A model generated the notes under the pieces. It was not told the DNA's origin, searched no databases, and was given only the letters and a program-made list of their open reading frames with translations. A program made the translations under genes and the position numbers. DNA of 23,472 nt from JBLHOS01 sp047623825 (GTDB taxonomy: Bacteria > Pseudomonadota > Alphaproteobacteria > Rhodobacterales > Rhodobacteraceae), in contig JBLHOS010000050.1 of assembly GCA_047623825.1 (NCBI GenBank), forward strand, positions 1 to 23,472, written 5' to 3'. Shown here piece by piece: positions 15,957 to 23,472 of the stretch (position 1 is the stretch's first letter; each line of letters starts with the position of its first letter).

Positions 15957-16865
15957 ATGACATTGCCGCATCTGACCCGAACTGAAATTATCCAGCGTCT
16001 TGGGCCCAGTTTTGGTGCGGCCCATGGGGCGCGGGTTGAATGTGTTTCGCGCACAGGCGTTGGTCCATGGCAATCGGATGATCTGGTGTTTCACACGCAA
16101 TCGGGGGCAGAAATTCCCGCCACTTTCGTTCATCCGCCTGCGGACACTGCGCCGGTTCCTGCAGTGCTGTATTGTCATGCTCATGGGGCAAATTATCCGG
16201 TCGGCCGTACAGAGCTGACAGATGGTCGAAAGGCGCTGATCGGGCCCTATCTGGGGGACCTGATCCGGCTTGGTTATGCAGTCTTATGCGTTGAGATGCC
16301 GTGTTTCGGCGCGCGGCAGGATCTGGACGAAAGCACACTGACCAAGGCAGCGCTGTGGCGTGGTGACACGCTGTTTGGCCAGATGCTTGGGGAGCTGTTG
16401 ATGGGTCTAGACTTCCTGTCAGACCATGCCCAGATCGACCCCGCGCGCATCGCGACATTGGGCCTTTCCATGGGGGGAACACACGCGTGGTGGCTGGCAG
16501 CCCTAGATCCACGGATCAAGGCCGCCGCCAGCCTGTGTTGTTTGGCCGATCTTGCGCGTCTGATTGAAAGTGGTGCCCATGATGGCCACGGTCAATACAT
16601 GACTGTTCCGGGATTGGTGGCGACCATTTCTACGGGCCATTTGGCTGGACTGACCGCACCCCGGGCGCAATTGGTGTGCGTCGGCTTGCAAGATTGGAGC
16701 ACACCAAAGCCTGCGTTTGAGCAAGCTCGCGTAGATCTTGAGGCATCATATGCAGCGATCGGGGCGTCCGACGCATTGGAGTTCTTTGTTGATCCTGATT
16801 TGGGGCATGAAGAAACGCCACAGATGCGGGCATACGTCTTGGATTTTCTGACTCGCCGACTTTAG
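15957..16865 (+). CDS. Alpha/beta hydrolase, dienelactone-hydrolase-like esterase
   Basis: A 302-residue alpha/beta hydrolase. The nucleophile elbow GLSMGG places Ser171, with Asp246 (GLQDWSTP) and His284 (DLGHEET) completing the likely triad. YCHAHGANY before it fits the oxyanion region, and GYAVLCVEMPCFGARQ is the strand common to dienelactone hydrolase and acetyl-xylan-esterase-like enzymes. There is no signal peptide, so it acts in the cytoplasm. The ATG at 15957 is preferred over the GTG at 15954; its ribosome binding site is weak. It lies 140 bases after the carnitine fusion gene on the same strand, and its end overlaps the converging uxuB. The substrate is unknown: acylcarnitine esters or sugar esters are both possible from context. 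Confidence 0.85.
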   Translation: MTLPHLTRTEIIQRLGPSFGAAHGARVECVSRTGVGPWQSDDLVFHTQSGAEIPATFVHPPADTAPVPAVLYCHAHGANYPVGRTELTDGRKALIGPYLGDLIRLGYAVLCVEMPCFGARQDLDESTLTKAALWRGDTLFGQMLGELLMGLDFLSDHAQIDPARIATLGLSMGGTHAWWLAALDPRIKAAASLCCLADLARLIESGAHDGHGQYMTVPGLVATISTGHLAGLTAPRAQLVCVGLQDWSTPKPAFEQARVDLEASYAAIGASDALEFFVDPDLGHEETPQMRAYVLDFLTRRL

Positions 16866-18217
16866 CGCGCCGACCAATCTGAAACGGTACCGCAAAGCTG
16901 TTGGAACCACGCAGTGTTGGGGGGCGTAAAGTCCAATCGCAGCAGGGTCGCTTGGCACAGTGTAGCCACCGATCTCGATGTTTGAACCATTGTTTGCAAG
17001 TTTTGTGCCGCGCCATCTTGCAACGGGCGCTCGGCTGTCACCTCTGCGCGCAAGAATGCGATCCATGCGGCAAGTGCTGCACTGGCCATCGGTGCGCTCA
17101 GCCCTACTGCATGGCGGTCGCGCAATGTTCCCAAAATCCGCACTGGGATTTTCTGACTGCCATCCATCGCGATCTGGCGTAATTCATGTTTCAGGTGTGG
17201 GTTGGCAAAGCGGGCCAGTAGTGCGTGACCATAATCATCGGCTGTCGCGCGGGCCTGTGCGGGTAGGGTGCATGCCGCCTCCTCAAACAGTGCGATAACG
17301 TTGGCGCGCAGTTTCGGGTCGGCGACGGCCTGGTGCACAAAGCTGTACCCACTCAAAACCCCGGCATACGCCAGATAAGAATGGGCCGCGTTTAACAGGC
17401 GCAGTTTGCGGGCCTCAAATGGGACGACGTCTTGGGTAATCACAGCACCCGCACTGGCCCAATCTGGGGTTGGTCCCGCAAAATTATCTTCCAAGACCCA
17501 GTCACTAAAGCCTTCTGTCATGACTGGATGGGCTTCTGCGCGACCGGTACTTCGGGCGACATCTGCGCGCATTTGATTGGTGGTCGCGGGTGTGATGCGG
17601 TCGACCATTGTGGCGGGAAACCGCACAGATCGTGCAATATAAGTGTCTAGCTCCAACCCTGCCGCGGTCGCGAAATCCAGCACAGCCTGTCGCAAAAGAT
17701 GGCCGTTTTCCGGTAGGTTGTCACAACTGATGATGGTAATTGGTCCCGCCGTACCATGTGCGCGCGCAGCCAACCCATAGGTCAAAAAGCCAATCACAGT
17801 GCGCGGTGCGCTGGACGTAAGATCGTGCTGGATTGCGGTGTCGTACAGATCCAACCGCCCTGTTGCCGGAACTAGATGATAGCCCTTTTCGGTGACTGTC
17901 AGCGTGATGACCTGCACCTCAGGATCAGCCACATTCCCAACGACTTGCGCGGAGTTTTCCGGCGCTACCAAGATCGCGTCATGAACAGTGATCTGATTAT
18001 AGGAGACTGATTGGTCATTCAGGATGGCCAGCGTGTAGGCATAGCGTTGCGGCACCAACGCATCACGGATCGCGGCGCTGCGCAGCGAAACACCGGTAAT
18101 CCGCCATTGCGGGGCGTCCGGGTGCAGCGCGTTGGCTGTTTGAGTGTACCAGGCCTGATGGGCTCGGTGAAAATTGCCGACACCAAAATGTAGGATGCGG
18201 GGCAAATTAGACCCCAT
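16862..18217 (-). CDS. uxuB: Mannitol dehydrogenase family protein, probable D-fructuronate reductase
   Basis: A 451-residue polyol/hexuronate dehydrogenase. The cofactor-binding start ILHFGVGNFHRAHQAWY (residues 8-24) is typical, as is TVTEKGYHL, and the catalytic set Lys271, Asn276 and His279 falls in KLRLLNAAHSYLAYAG. The family includes mannitol 2-dehydrogenase, tagaturonate reductase and fructuronate reductase. Direct coupling to uxaC makes fructuronate reductase (fructuronate plus NADH to mannonate) the best reading. Its ATG at 18217 lies within the end of uxaC (11-base overlap, different frame). The TAA stop shares bases with the TAG of the converging hydrolase gene. Mannonate dehydratase (uxuA), needed next, is not in this window. 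Confidence 0.87.
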   Translation of the reverse strand: MGSNLPRILHFGVGNFHRAHQAWYTQTANALHPDAPQWRITGVSLRSAAIRDALVPQRYAYTLAILNDQSVSYNQITVHDAILVAPENSAQVVGNVADPEVQVITLTVTEKGYHLVPATGRLDLYDTAIQHDLTSSAPRTVIGFLTYGLAARAHGTAGPITIISCDNLPENGHLLRQAVLDFATAAGLELDTYIARSVRFPATMVDRITPATTNQMRADVARSTGRAEAHPVMTEGFSDWVLEDNFAGPTPDWASAGAVITQDVVPFEARKLRLLNAAHSYLAYAGVLSGYSFVHQAVADPKLRANVIALFEEAACTLPAQARATADDYGHALLARFANPHLKHELRQIAMDGSQKIPVRILGTLRDRHAVGLSAPMASAALAAWIAFLRAEVTAERPLQDGAAQNLQTMVQTSRSVATLCQATLLRLDFTPPNTAWFQQLCGTVSDWSAR

Positions 18218-19598
18218 CTTCGCACAGACGGTACGCCTTTAGCGCCAGATCATGGGCCAGTTTTGGGGCCAGTTCCATCGCGTCTGATAGGCGCAATACG
18301 CCTTGGTCAATCTGGTCGGCCAGATGTTGGCTAACACCTTGGCGCCACATGTCATGGCGTGCAGGGATCGACAAAAATGCCCGTGTATCATCGTTGAAAC
18401 CTGCCAGATTGGCATAGCCAGCGGTCTCTACGACCTGATCGAAATACCGCCGAATGCCATTGGGGCTGTCATGAAACCACCACGGTGGCCCAAGGCACAG
18501 CGCGGGCCAATGCCCCGCCATCGGGGCCAGTTCGCGGGCGTAACTCGCCTCATCCAAGGTAAAGGCGATCAGGCGAAAACCGCGTGTGTTGCCAACCCGG
18601 TTCAGCAATGCCGACAGGCCATGAACCCAATCGACGGCATGGGGAATGTCAGCGCCCATATCAGTGCCATAGCGGTCCAAAAGCGCTTGGTTGGTTGAGC
18701 GTTGGCTGCCCGCATGGATCTGCATGACCAGCCCGTCTTCGGCTGACATTTGTGCCATCTCAATCAGCATATGGCCATAGAACCGCAAGGCGTCGTCGAC
18801 AGATAGCGTGCCGCGCAGGGCCTGATCATACAGCGCCTCAACCTGCGAACGGGCCAGCCAGTTGGTCAACAGATCGGGCACGTCATGGTCCGTTGCGGTG
18901 GCACCCATCGCCTTGAATGCAGCGCGGCGATCCTGAAGGGCCGCCAGAAAGCCCGCATAGCGGCCGGTGTCTTGTCCGGTCATCGCACCAAGGGCGCGCA
19001 AATTGGCGGCATGCCCGGGTTTTGCTGGGTTCAGCACATCATCGGGTCGGAAGGTTGGAACGATCCGCCCGGCCCAGCCCGATGCCTTGATCGCGGCATG
19101 ATGATCCAACGGGTCAAGGGCCGCATCTGTGGTCGCCAGAACCTCAATTGGCATTGCGTCAAACAATGCACGGGGGGCAAACGCGGGGTCAGCCAGCCGC
19201 GCCTCAATCGCGTCATAAACCTGATCGGCGGCCTGCGCTGTCAGCTCAATATCGATCCCTAGGGTGTTGCTCAGCGTGTGGGTGATCCACTGCCGACTTG
19301 GTGTGCCCAAAAAAGCCGGCCAATGCTTTGCAAACAGGCGAAATATGGCGCGTGGATCGCGGTCTTCGGCGGGCACGCCAACACCCAGATCCTCTAGCGA
19401 AACCCCTTGGCTATAGAGCATTCGAAACACGTAGTGATCAGGAATGATCAACAGTTCAGTAGGGTCAGGAAATGCCGCGTCTGTGGCCCACCAGCGCGGG
19501 TCACAATGCCCATGTGGTGAGACGATCGGCATATCGCGGATCGCCTCGTATACCGTTTGGGCGGCGGATCTGGCATCGGCAAAGGGCGCGCGTGTCAT
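18207..19598 (-). CDS. uxaC: Uronate isomerase (glucuronate/galacturonate isomerase)
   Basis: A 463-residue UxaC, the normal length for this amidohydrolase-superfamily enzyme, which converts glucuronate to fructuronate and galacturonate to tagaturonate in the cytoplasm. The metal-binding motif is MPIVSPHGHCDPRWWATD with His29 and His31. Family blocks follow: DHYVFRMLYSQGV, AKHWPAFLGTPSRQW, PTFRPDDVLNP, MQIHAGSQRSTN and GPPWWFHDSPNGIRRYFDQV. The ATG at 19598 overlaps the regulator gene's stop by four bases, and the end overlaps uxuB by 11 bases, so the three genes form one tightly coupled operon. Intact, with no unusual features. Confidence 0.96.
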   Translation of the reverse strand: MTRAPFADARSAAQTVYEAIRDMPIVSPHGHCDPRWWATDAAFPDPTELLIIPDHYVFRMLYSQGVSLEDLGVGVPAEDRDPRAIFRLFAKHWPAFLGTPSRQWITHTLSNTLGIDIELTAQAADQVYDAIEARLADPAFAPRALFDAMPIEVLATTDAALDPLDHHAAIKASGWAGRIVPTFRPDDVLNPAKPGHAANLRALGAMTGQDTGRYAGFLAALQDRRAAFKAMGATATDHDVPDLLTNWLARSQVEALYDQALRGTLSVDDALRFYGHMLIEMAQMSAEDGLVMQIHAGSQRSTNQALLDRYGTDMGADIPHAVDWVHGLSALLNRVGNTRGFRLIAFTLDEASYARELAPMAGHWPALCLGPPWWFHDSPNGIRRYFDQVVETAGYANLAGFNDDTRAFLSIPARHDMWRQGVSQHLADQIDQGVLRLSDAMELAPKLAHDLALKAYRLCEDGV

Positions 19599-20338
19599 AG
19601 TCTTGATTGTCCCGTGCTGGCATCGTCAAAGTAATCACTATTGGCGGCTATAAGATTTGAGAGCGCGTCAAAAATCGAGCGTAAATGTTGCCGCATCATC
19701 TTTTTAGCGGCACCCTGACCGCCGGCCACCACGGTTTTCAGGATCGCATGATGTTCGTTCAGTAAGCGCTGCTTATGTGCGCCATCGCTAAGTGACAGAA
19801 CCCGCAATCGGTCTAGTGCCATTTTTTCGCGGACCAGCAGGGTCTCTGCGCGCGCAAAGCCGGTGGCGCGGGCCAATGTCGCATGGAACTGGTCGTCTTG
19901 ATCTTGGAACGCCAGATCATCATTGGCCTGAATAGCGTGTGCTTGTGCGGTCAGGGCAGATTGCAGGTCGGCAAGGGCTGCGTCGGGAATGCCTTTGCGG
20001 CAAAGTTGGGCAACATTCGCAAGCTCTAATGCCTCACGCAGGAACTGCGCCTCGCGGATCCGCGCCTCGCTGAGTTTGGTGACGAAATTGCCTCGGCTGG
20101 GTCGGGTCACGATTAGACCGTCATTGCGCAACTGGGTAAACGCCTCCCGCACGGGTGTCCGACTGGCGCCAAAGCGCAGTCCGATTTCATTTTCAGAAAT
20201 CAAACAACCGGGCGGCAGCGTTGTTCGCAAGATAGCGACCTTGAGCGCATCAAAAATCTGCTGCGATGTCGGGCGATCGAAATCCAGCACGGGAAAGCTA
20301 ACATCGGACAAATCCACTATGTCAGGTCGTGTTGGCAT
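19595..20338 (-). CDS. GntR-family regulator with FCD domain, probable hexuronate-responsive repressor
   Basis: A 247-residue protein with a winged helix (about 25-90) including SENEIGLRFGASRTPVREAF and LIVTRPSRGNFVTKLSE, followed by an all-helical FCD ligand domain (about 95-235) with REALELANVAQLC and the histidine-bearing DDQFHATLARATG. FCD regulators of uronate genes (UxuR/ExuR group) are released from DNA by hexuronates or their products. The frame opens 11 codons earlier at 20371, but the ATG at 20338 is preferred since AGGAAG lies just before it. It leads the uxaC-uxuB operon and faces the three oxidoreductase genes across a palindrome, so it likely controls both. The effector is inferred. 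Confidence 0.88.
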   Translation of the reverse strand: MPTRPDIVDLSDVSFPVLDFDRPTSQQIFDALKVAILRTTLPPGCLISENEIGLRFGASRTPVREAFTQLRNDGLIVTRPSRGNFVTKLSEARIREAQFLREALELANVAQLCRKGIPDAALADLQSALTAQAHAIQANDDLAFQDQDDQFHATLARATGFARAETLLVREKMALDRLRVLSLSDGAHKQRLLNEHHAILKTVVAGGQGAAKKMMRQHLRSIFDALSNLIAANSDYFDDASTGQSRL

Positions 20339-20374
20339 ATGCTTCCTAAGGTTGACATGTTGAGATTGCATGAT

Positions 20375-20404
20375 CCGGTATACCGGTATGCTGGTGGGTT
20401 GACA
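20375..20404. promoter_or_regulatory. GntR-type operator and -35 element in the divergent intergenic region
   Basis: CCGGTATACCGG (20375-20386) is a perfect 12-base palindrome with the GGTATACC core seen in many FCD-GntR operators. ATACCGGTAT (20380-20389), a perfect 10-base palindrome, overlaps it. TTGACA at 20399-20404, nine bases past the second palindrome, matches the -35 consensus for plus-strand transcription towards the oxidoreductases; the -10 is weak (CAGATA near 20423). The site lies 37 bases before the GntR ATG, well placed to control that operon too. Confidence 0.6.
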
Positions 20405-20472
20405 ATGGGTCCGGCTGGTGCCCAGATATCGCGTGGGCTGCGGTTAAAGCGGCTCGAAAAAGGGGGCGAACC

Positions 20473-21513
20473 GTGACATTGAGAACGGCCTTGATTGGAA
20501 CGGGCATGGTCGCCAGGACGCATGTCGCGGCACTGCGCGACGCGTCAGATCTGGTGACGCTGGTCGGCGTTTGCGCGCGCCGCACAGCCAATGCTGCGGG
20601 CTTTGCGCAGGACATTGATCCAAATCTTCGCGTCTATGCCGATGTTGCCCAGATCGCCGCTGACCCCAGCATCGATTTTGTCATTATCGCGACGCCGCCC
20701 AATGCGCGGGCAAGCTTGATCGCGCCGCTGGCTGCGGCCGGCAAACATATCTTGTTGGAAAAACCAGTTGGTCGAAACGCCGCTGAGGCCGAAGAGATCG
20801 TGCAGATCTGTGAGGCGGCAGATGTCACCCTTGGCATCGTCTTTCAGCACCGGATGCGACAAGCATCGCAGGCGGCGGCAACTCTTGTTGCGTCCGGTCT
20901 GCTTGGCGCGTTTGGGCTGGCCCAAATTACCGTTCCATGGTGGCGTGACCAAGCCTATTATGATCAGCCGGGACGCGGAACCCATGCGCGCGACGGTGGC
21001 GGGGTTTTGATCTCTCAGGCGATCCACACCATTGATCTGGCGCTGTCGCTGACAGGTCCGGTTGCATCCGTGCAGGCGCTGGCTGCCACCACCCAGTTTC
21101 ATACGCTCGAGGCGGAAGATTTTGTCTCAGCCGGTCTGGTCTTTGTCGATGGTGCGGTTGGATCACTTGTGGCCAGCACGGCCAGCTACCCCGGCGGTCC
21201 CGAGACGATCACGCTGCATTTTGCAAACGCCAGCCTACATTTAGGATCCGGCATTCTGCAGGTGTCTTGGCGCGATGGGACGACCGAAACTTTTGGTGCT
21301 GCCGCCAGTACTGGCGGCGGTAGTGATCCGATGGCCTTTACCCACGCTTGGCATCAGGGCATTCTGGAGGATTTTGTTGCGGCCCTGACTGAGGGACGCG
21401 CACCGGTCGCCTCTGGCCGTGACGCATTGGCCGCACACCATTTAATTGACGCAATCACCCGTTCAGCCGCGCAAGGCTGCGTTGTATCCTTAAAAAGGCA
21501 AGACGCCGAATGA
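20473..21513 (+). CDS. Gfo/Idh/MocA-family oxidoreductase, first of three
   Basis: A 346-residue NAD(P)-dependent sugar oxidoreductase. The N-terminal Rossmann motif ALIGTGMVARTHVAAL (6-21) is followed by IIATPPNARASL, the EKP motif at 96-98 in LLEKPVGRNAAEAE, and the catalytic His185/Asp188 in LISQAIHTIDLALSL. The C-terminal half is the usual beta-sheet substrate domain. The start is GTG at 20473, six bases after AGGGGG. It is the first gene of a three-gene unit diverging from the GntR regulator, and its stop overlaps the second gene (ATGA). The family oxidises or reduces sugars, inositols and their glycosides; the substrate cannot be read, but the uronate neighbours suggest a uronic acid derivative. 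Confidence 0.92.
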   Translation: MTLRTALIGTGMVARTHVAALRDASDLVTLVGVCARRTANAAGFAQDIDPNLRVYADVAQIAADPSIDFVIIATPPNARASLIAPLAAAGKHILLEKPVGRNAAEAEEIVQICEAADVTLGIVFQHRMRQASQAAATLVASGLLGAFGLAQITVPWWRDQAYYDQPGRGTHARDGGGVLISQAIHTIDLALSLTGPVASVQALAATTQFHTLEAEDFVSAGLVFVDGAVGSLVASTASYPGGPETITLHFANASLHLGSGILQVSWRDGTTETFGAAASTGGGSDPMAFTHAWHQGILEDFVAALTEGRAPVASGRDALAAHHLIDAITRSAAQGCVVSLKRQDAE

Positions 21514-22526
21514 CCAGAGTTTTGAAATTTGCAGCCCTTGGGATAGATCATCGCCACGTTTTCGGGATGTCTGAAAAGATGATGCAGTTGGGCAATGAAT
21601 TTGTTGGATGGTGGACCGACGGGGCGCCTGAGCCTTTGGAGGGGTTCCAAAAACGCTTTCCAACTATTCCGCGCGTTGCTGATCGGGCGGTGTTGCTGGC
21701 TGACCCGACGATTGATTTGATCTTGATCTGCGCTATCCCGCGTGACCGCGCAGCCCTAGCGATTGAGGCGATGGAGGCGGGCAAAGACGTCATGGTTGAT
21801 AAGCCGGGTTGCACCTCTCTGGCTCAATTGGATGCGATCAAACGGACGACGGCCCGAACAGGGCGCATCTGGTCGGTAGATTTTTCGGAACGGTTTGAAG
21901 TGGCAAGCGTGACCAAAGCGGCCCAATTGGTGCAGGCCGGTGCCATTGGAAAAGTTGTACAGACGGTTGGGTTGGGGCCGCACCGCATCAACCGCGCCGC
22001 ACGGCCCATTTGGTTTTTCGATCGCGATGCGTATGGTGGGATTTTGTGTGATATCGCCTCACACCAGATTGACCAATTTTTGTATTTCACCGGCTCAACC
22101 GATGCAGAGATTTCGATGGCGCATGTCGGAAACTACGCCAATCCCAATGATGCTGGGTTGCAGGATTTTGGTGAGATTTCACTGCGGAGCGATAAGGGCC
22201 ACGGTTATATCCGCGTCGATTGGTATACGCCGGATGCACTGCCAACATGGGGCGATGGGCGGCTGACGATCTTGGGCACTGAGGGCTATATCGAGGTGCG
22301 CAAATATGTCGATGTTGCGGGCGATGACGGGATCGATCACCTCTATCTGGTGAATGGGGCACAGTGTGAGAAGATCGATTGTTCGGACGCCGGTTATCCC
22401 TATTTCGCGGCCCTTGCCGATGACATTCGCAATCGGACCGAAACCGCCATGCCACAGGCCCACGCGTTTAAGGTCATGGAGCTGGGGTTGCGCGCGCAAG
22501 AAATCGCGGAAAGCGTCCAAGGATGA
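21510..22526 (+). CDS. Gfo/Idh/MocA-family oxidoreductase with an atypical cofactor loop, second of three
   Basis: A 338-residue family member. The family layout is visible: a first strand (VLKFAALGIDHRHVFGM), LILICAIPRDRAALAIEAME, a DKP in place of the usual EKP (residues 97-99, VMVDKPGCTSL), and His185/Asp188 in CDIASHQIDQFLYFTG. The first loop reads GIDHRH rather than GxGxxG, so cofactor binding may differ or be weaker, although divergent Gfo/Idh/MocA clades do carry such loops. The ATG at 21510 overlaps the stop of the first gene and the stop overlaps the third start, so the three are translationally coupled. It may be a partner subunit or a distinct step. The family is firm; the function is open. 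Confidence 0.88.
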   Translation: MTRVLKFAALGIDHRHVFGMSEKMMQLGNEFVGWWTDGAPEPLEGFQKRFPTIPRVADRAVLLADPTIDLILICAIPRDRAALAIEAMEAGKDVMVDKPGCTSLAQLDAIKRTTARTGRIWSVDFSERFEVASVTKAAQLVQAGAIGKVVQTVGLGPHRINRAARPIWFFDRDAYGGILCDIASHQIDQFLYFTGSTDAEISMAHVGNYANPNDAGLQDFGEISLRSDKGHGYIRVDWYTPDALPTWGDGRLTILGTEGYIEVRKYVDVAGDDGIDHLYLVNGAQCEKIDCSDAGYPYFAALADDIRNRTETAMPQAHAFKVMELGLRAQEIAESVQG

Positions 22527-23472
22527 ATGGACCGATCAGAGTTGCGATCTTGGGCGCTGGCATCGGCGCGGAGCATTTGGCGGCCTATCTGGCCCTGCCG
22601 GACCGATTTACCGTCCGCGCGCTGGTCGATCTTGATACCAACCGGGCCACGGCGGTTGTGGGTGATACCGGTGTTTGCGTGCTTGGCGATATGGCGCAGG
22701 TTCTGGCTGATCCAACTATTGATCTGATCGATGTTTGCCTACCGCCACATCTACATTTTTCGGTGACCAAGGCCGCACTGGAGGCGGGCAAGCACGTGAT
22801 CTGCGAAAAGCCGTTGGTGCGATCTTTGGCTGATGTGGACGCCCTGATCGCGGTGGCCAATGCGACGGGCAAAAGTGTCTTTCCGGTGTTTCAGTACCGC
22901 TATGGACCCGCGACCGCGCAGTTGCGCGCGCTAATGGATGCAGGTCTTGCCGGTCGCGCGTACGCCGCCAGTCTGGAGACGCATTGGAACCGTGGGCCAG
23001 ATTATTATCAGGTCGCGTGGCGCGGCACATGGGCGGGTGAGGCGGGAGGCGCTGTTTTGGGCCATGCCATTCATAACCATGATCTTTTGTGCCATTTTCT
23101 GGGTCCCATCGCTAGTCTTAGCGCATATACCACCACCCGTGTGAACGATATTGAGACTGAGGATTGCGCGGCAATCTTGATGGTATTGCAAAGCGGCGCC
23201 GTGGCCACCAGCTCAATCACGTTGGGTGCGGCGGACGACACAACGCGCATCCGCCTGACGTTTGAAGGGTTCACCGCCGAAAGCGGAACCGCCCCTTATG
23301 CACCGGCCCAAGATATCTGGACGTTCACCGCGCGCAGCCCTGTTCTACAATCTGCAATTAATGACGTGTTGGCAGGCGTGCGCGATGTGCCGGCGGGTTT
23401 TGTGGGATATCTGGATGCCATTGCTGATGCACTGGCGGGCCGGCCGGGGCGTGAAATTACCTTGGCAGACGG
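22523..23472 (+). CDS. Gfo/Idh/MocA-family oxidoreductase, third of three, cut by the right edge
   Basis: The ATG at 22523 overlaps the previous stop by ATGA, and the frame is open to the end of the window (316 codons, no stop). Start: MNGPIRVAILGAGIGAEHLA, a standard GxGxxG loop. It continues with DVCLPPHLHFSV, the EKP at residues 95-97 in HVICEKPLVRSLADV, FPVFQYRYGPA, and His184/Asp187 in LGHAIHNHDLLCHFLGP. Only the last few dozen residues should be missing, as the family is usually 340-390 long; the final visible residues, GREITLADG, are the typical penultimate stretch. It completes a run of three related but clearly divergent oxidoreductases in one operon. More genes may follow beyond the edge. 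Confidence 0.92.
   Translation, partial: MNGPIRVAILGAGIGAEHLAAYLALPDRFTVRALVDLDTNRATAVVGDTGVCVLGDMAQVLADPTIDLIDVCLPPHLHFSVTKAALEAGKHVICEKPLVRSLADVDALIAVANATGKSVFPVFQYRYGPATAQLRALMDAGLAGRAYAASLETHWNRGPDYYQVAWRGTWAGEAGGAVLGHAIHNHDLLCHFLGPIASLSAYTTTRVNDIETEDCAAILMVLQSGAVATSSITLGAADDTTRIRLTFEGFTAESGTAPYAPAQDIWTFTARSPVLQSAINDVLAGVRDVPAGFVGYLDAIADALAGRPGREITLAD

Noticed and set aside
1..23472. Mobile element, prophage, integrase or tRNA attachment site
   Set aside because: No transposase, integrase, terminal inverted repeats or tRNA gene was seen; the modules look like ordinary chromosomal catabolic islands.

Overview
The window looks like chromosomal DNA of a marine alphaproteobacterium, most likely a Rhodobacteraceae/Roseobacter-type organism. 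The evidence is indirect: moderately high G+C by eye, a TRAP transporter, a fused L-carnitine dehydrogenase/thioesterase of the alphaproteobacterial kind, a partial phenylacetate island and dense operons with ATGA overlaps. No rRNA, tRNA, CRISPR array, integrase or transposase was seen. Species cannot be assigned from sequence alone.

Layout. (1) 1-975, minus: a decayed polysaccharide-type glycosyltransferase with an internal TGA and a frameshift, preceded by a degraded fragment. (2) 1138-5663: a partial phenylacetate catabolic island. A paaI-paaK-tetR operon on minus diverges from paaZ on plus, and a TetR-type palindrome sits inside the paaZ promoter. (3) 5852-9856, plus: a TRAP transporter (dctP, terminator, dctQ, dctM) followed by an NAD-type short-chain dehydrogenase. 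(4) 9857-12434: about 2.6 kb with no intact gene, only fragments that look like decayed coding sequence. (5) 12435-16865: carnitine catabolism. A GlxA/CdhR-type regulator diverges from a BKACE enzyme and the dehydrogenase-thioesterase fusion, with an alpha/beta hydrolase downstream. (6) 16862-20338, minus: a hexuronate operon, GntR regulator - uxaC - uxuB. (7) 20473-23472, plus: three overlapping Gfo/Idh/MocA oxidoreductase genes diverging from the GntR gene across a perfect 12-bp palindrome. The third runs off the right edge.

How the genes work together. PaaK activates phenylacetate to its CoA thioester, PaaZ opens and oxidises the oxepin ring product, and PaaI rescues CoA from dead-end thioesters; the ring epoxidase (paaABCDE) and beta-oxidation genes must lie elsewhere. 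The carnitine genes would take L-carnitine to 3-dehydrocarnitine, then betainyl-CoA plus acetoacetate, then glycine betaine. UxaC and UxuB convert glucuronate through fructuronate to mannonate, and the three oxidoreductases probably act on a related sugar or sugar derivative under the same regulator. The window is a run of substrate-specific catabolic modules, each with its own regulator, separated by decaying DNA. I found no clearly new defence or mobile system. The points most worth a second look are the three-oxidoreductase/uronate module, the extra segment in DctM, the hydrolase next to the carnitine operon, and the decayed 2.6-kb stretch.
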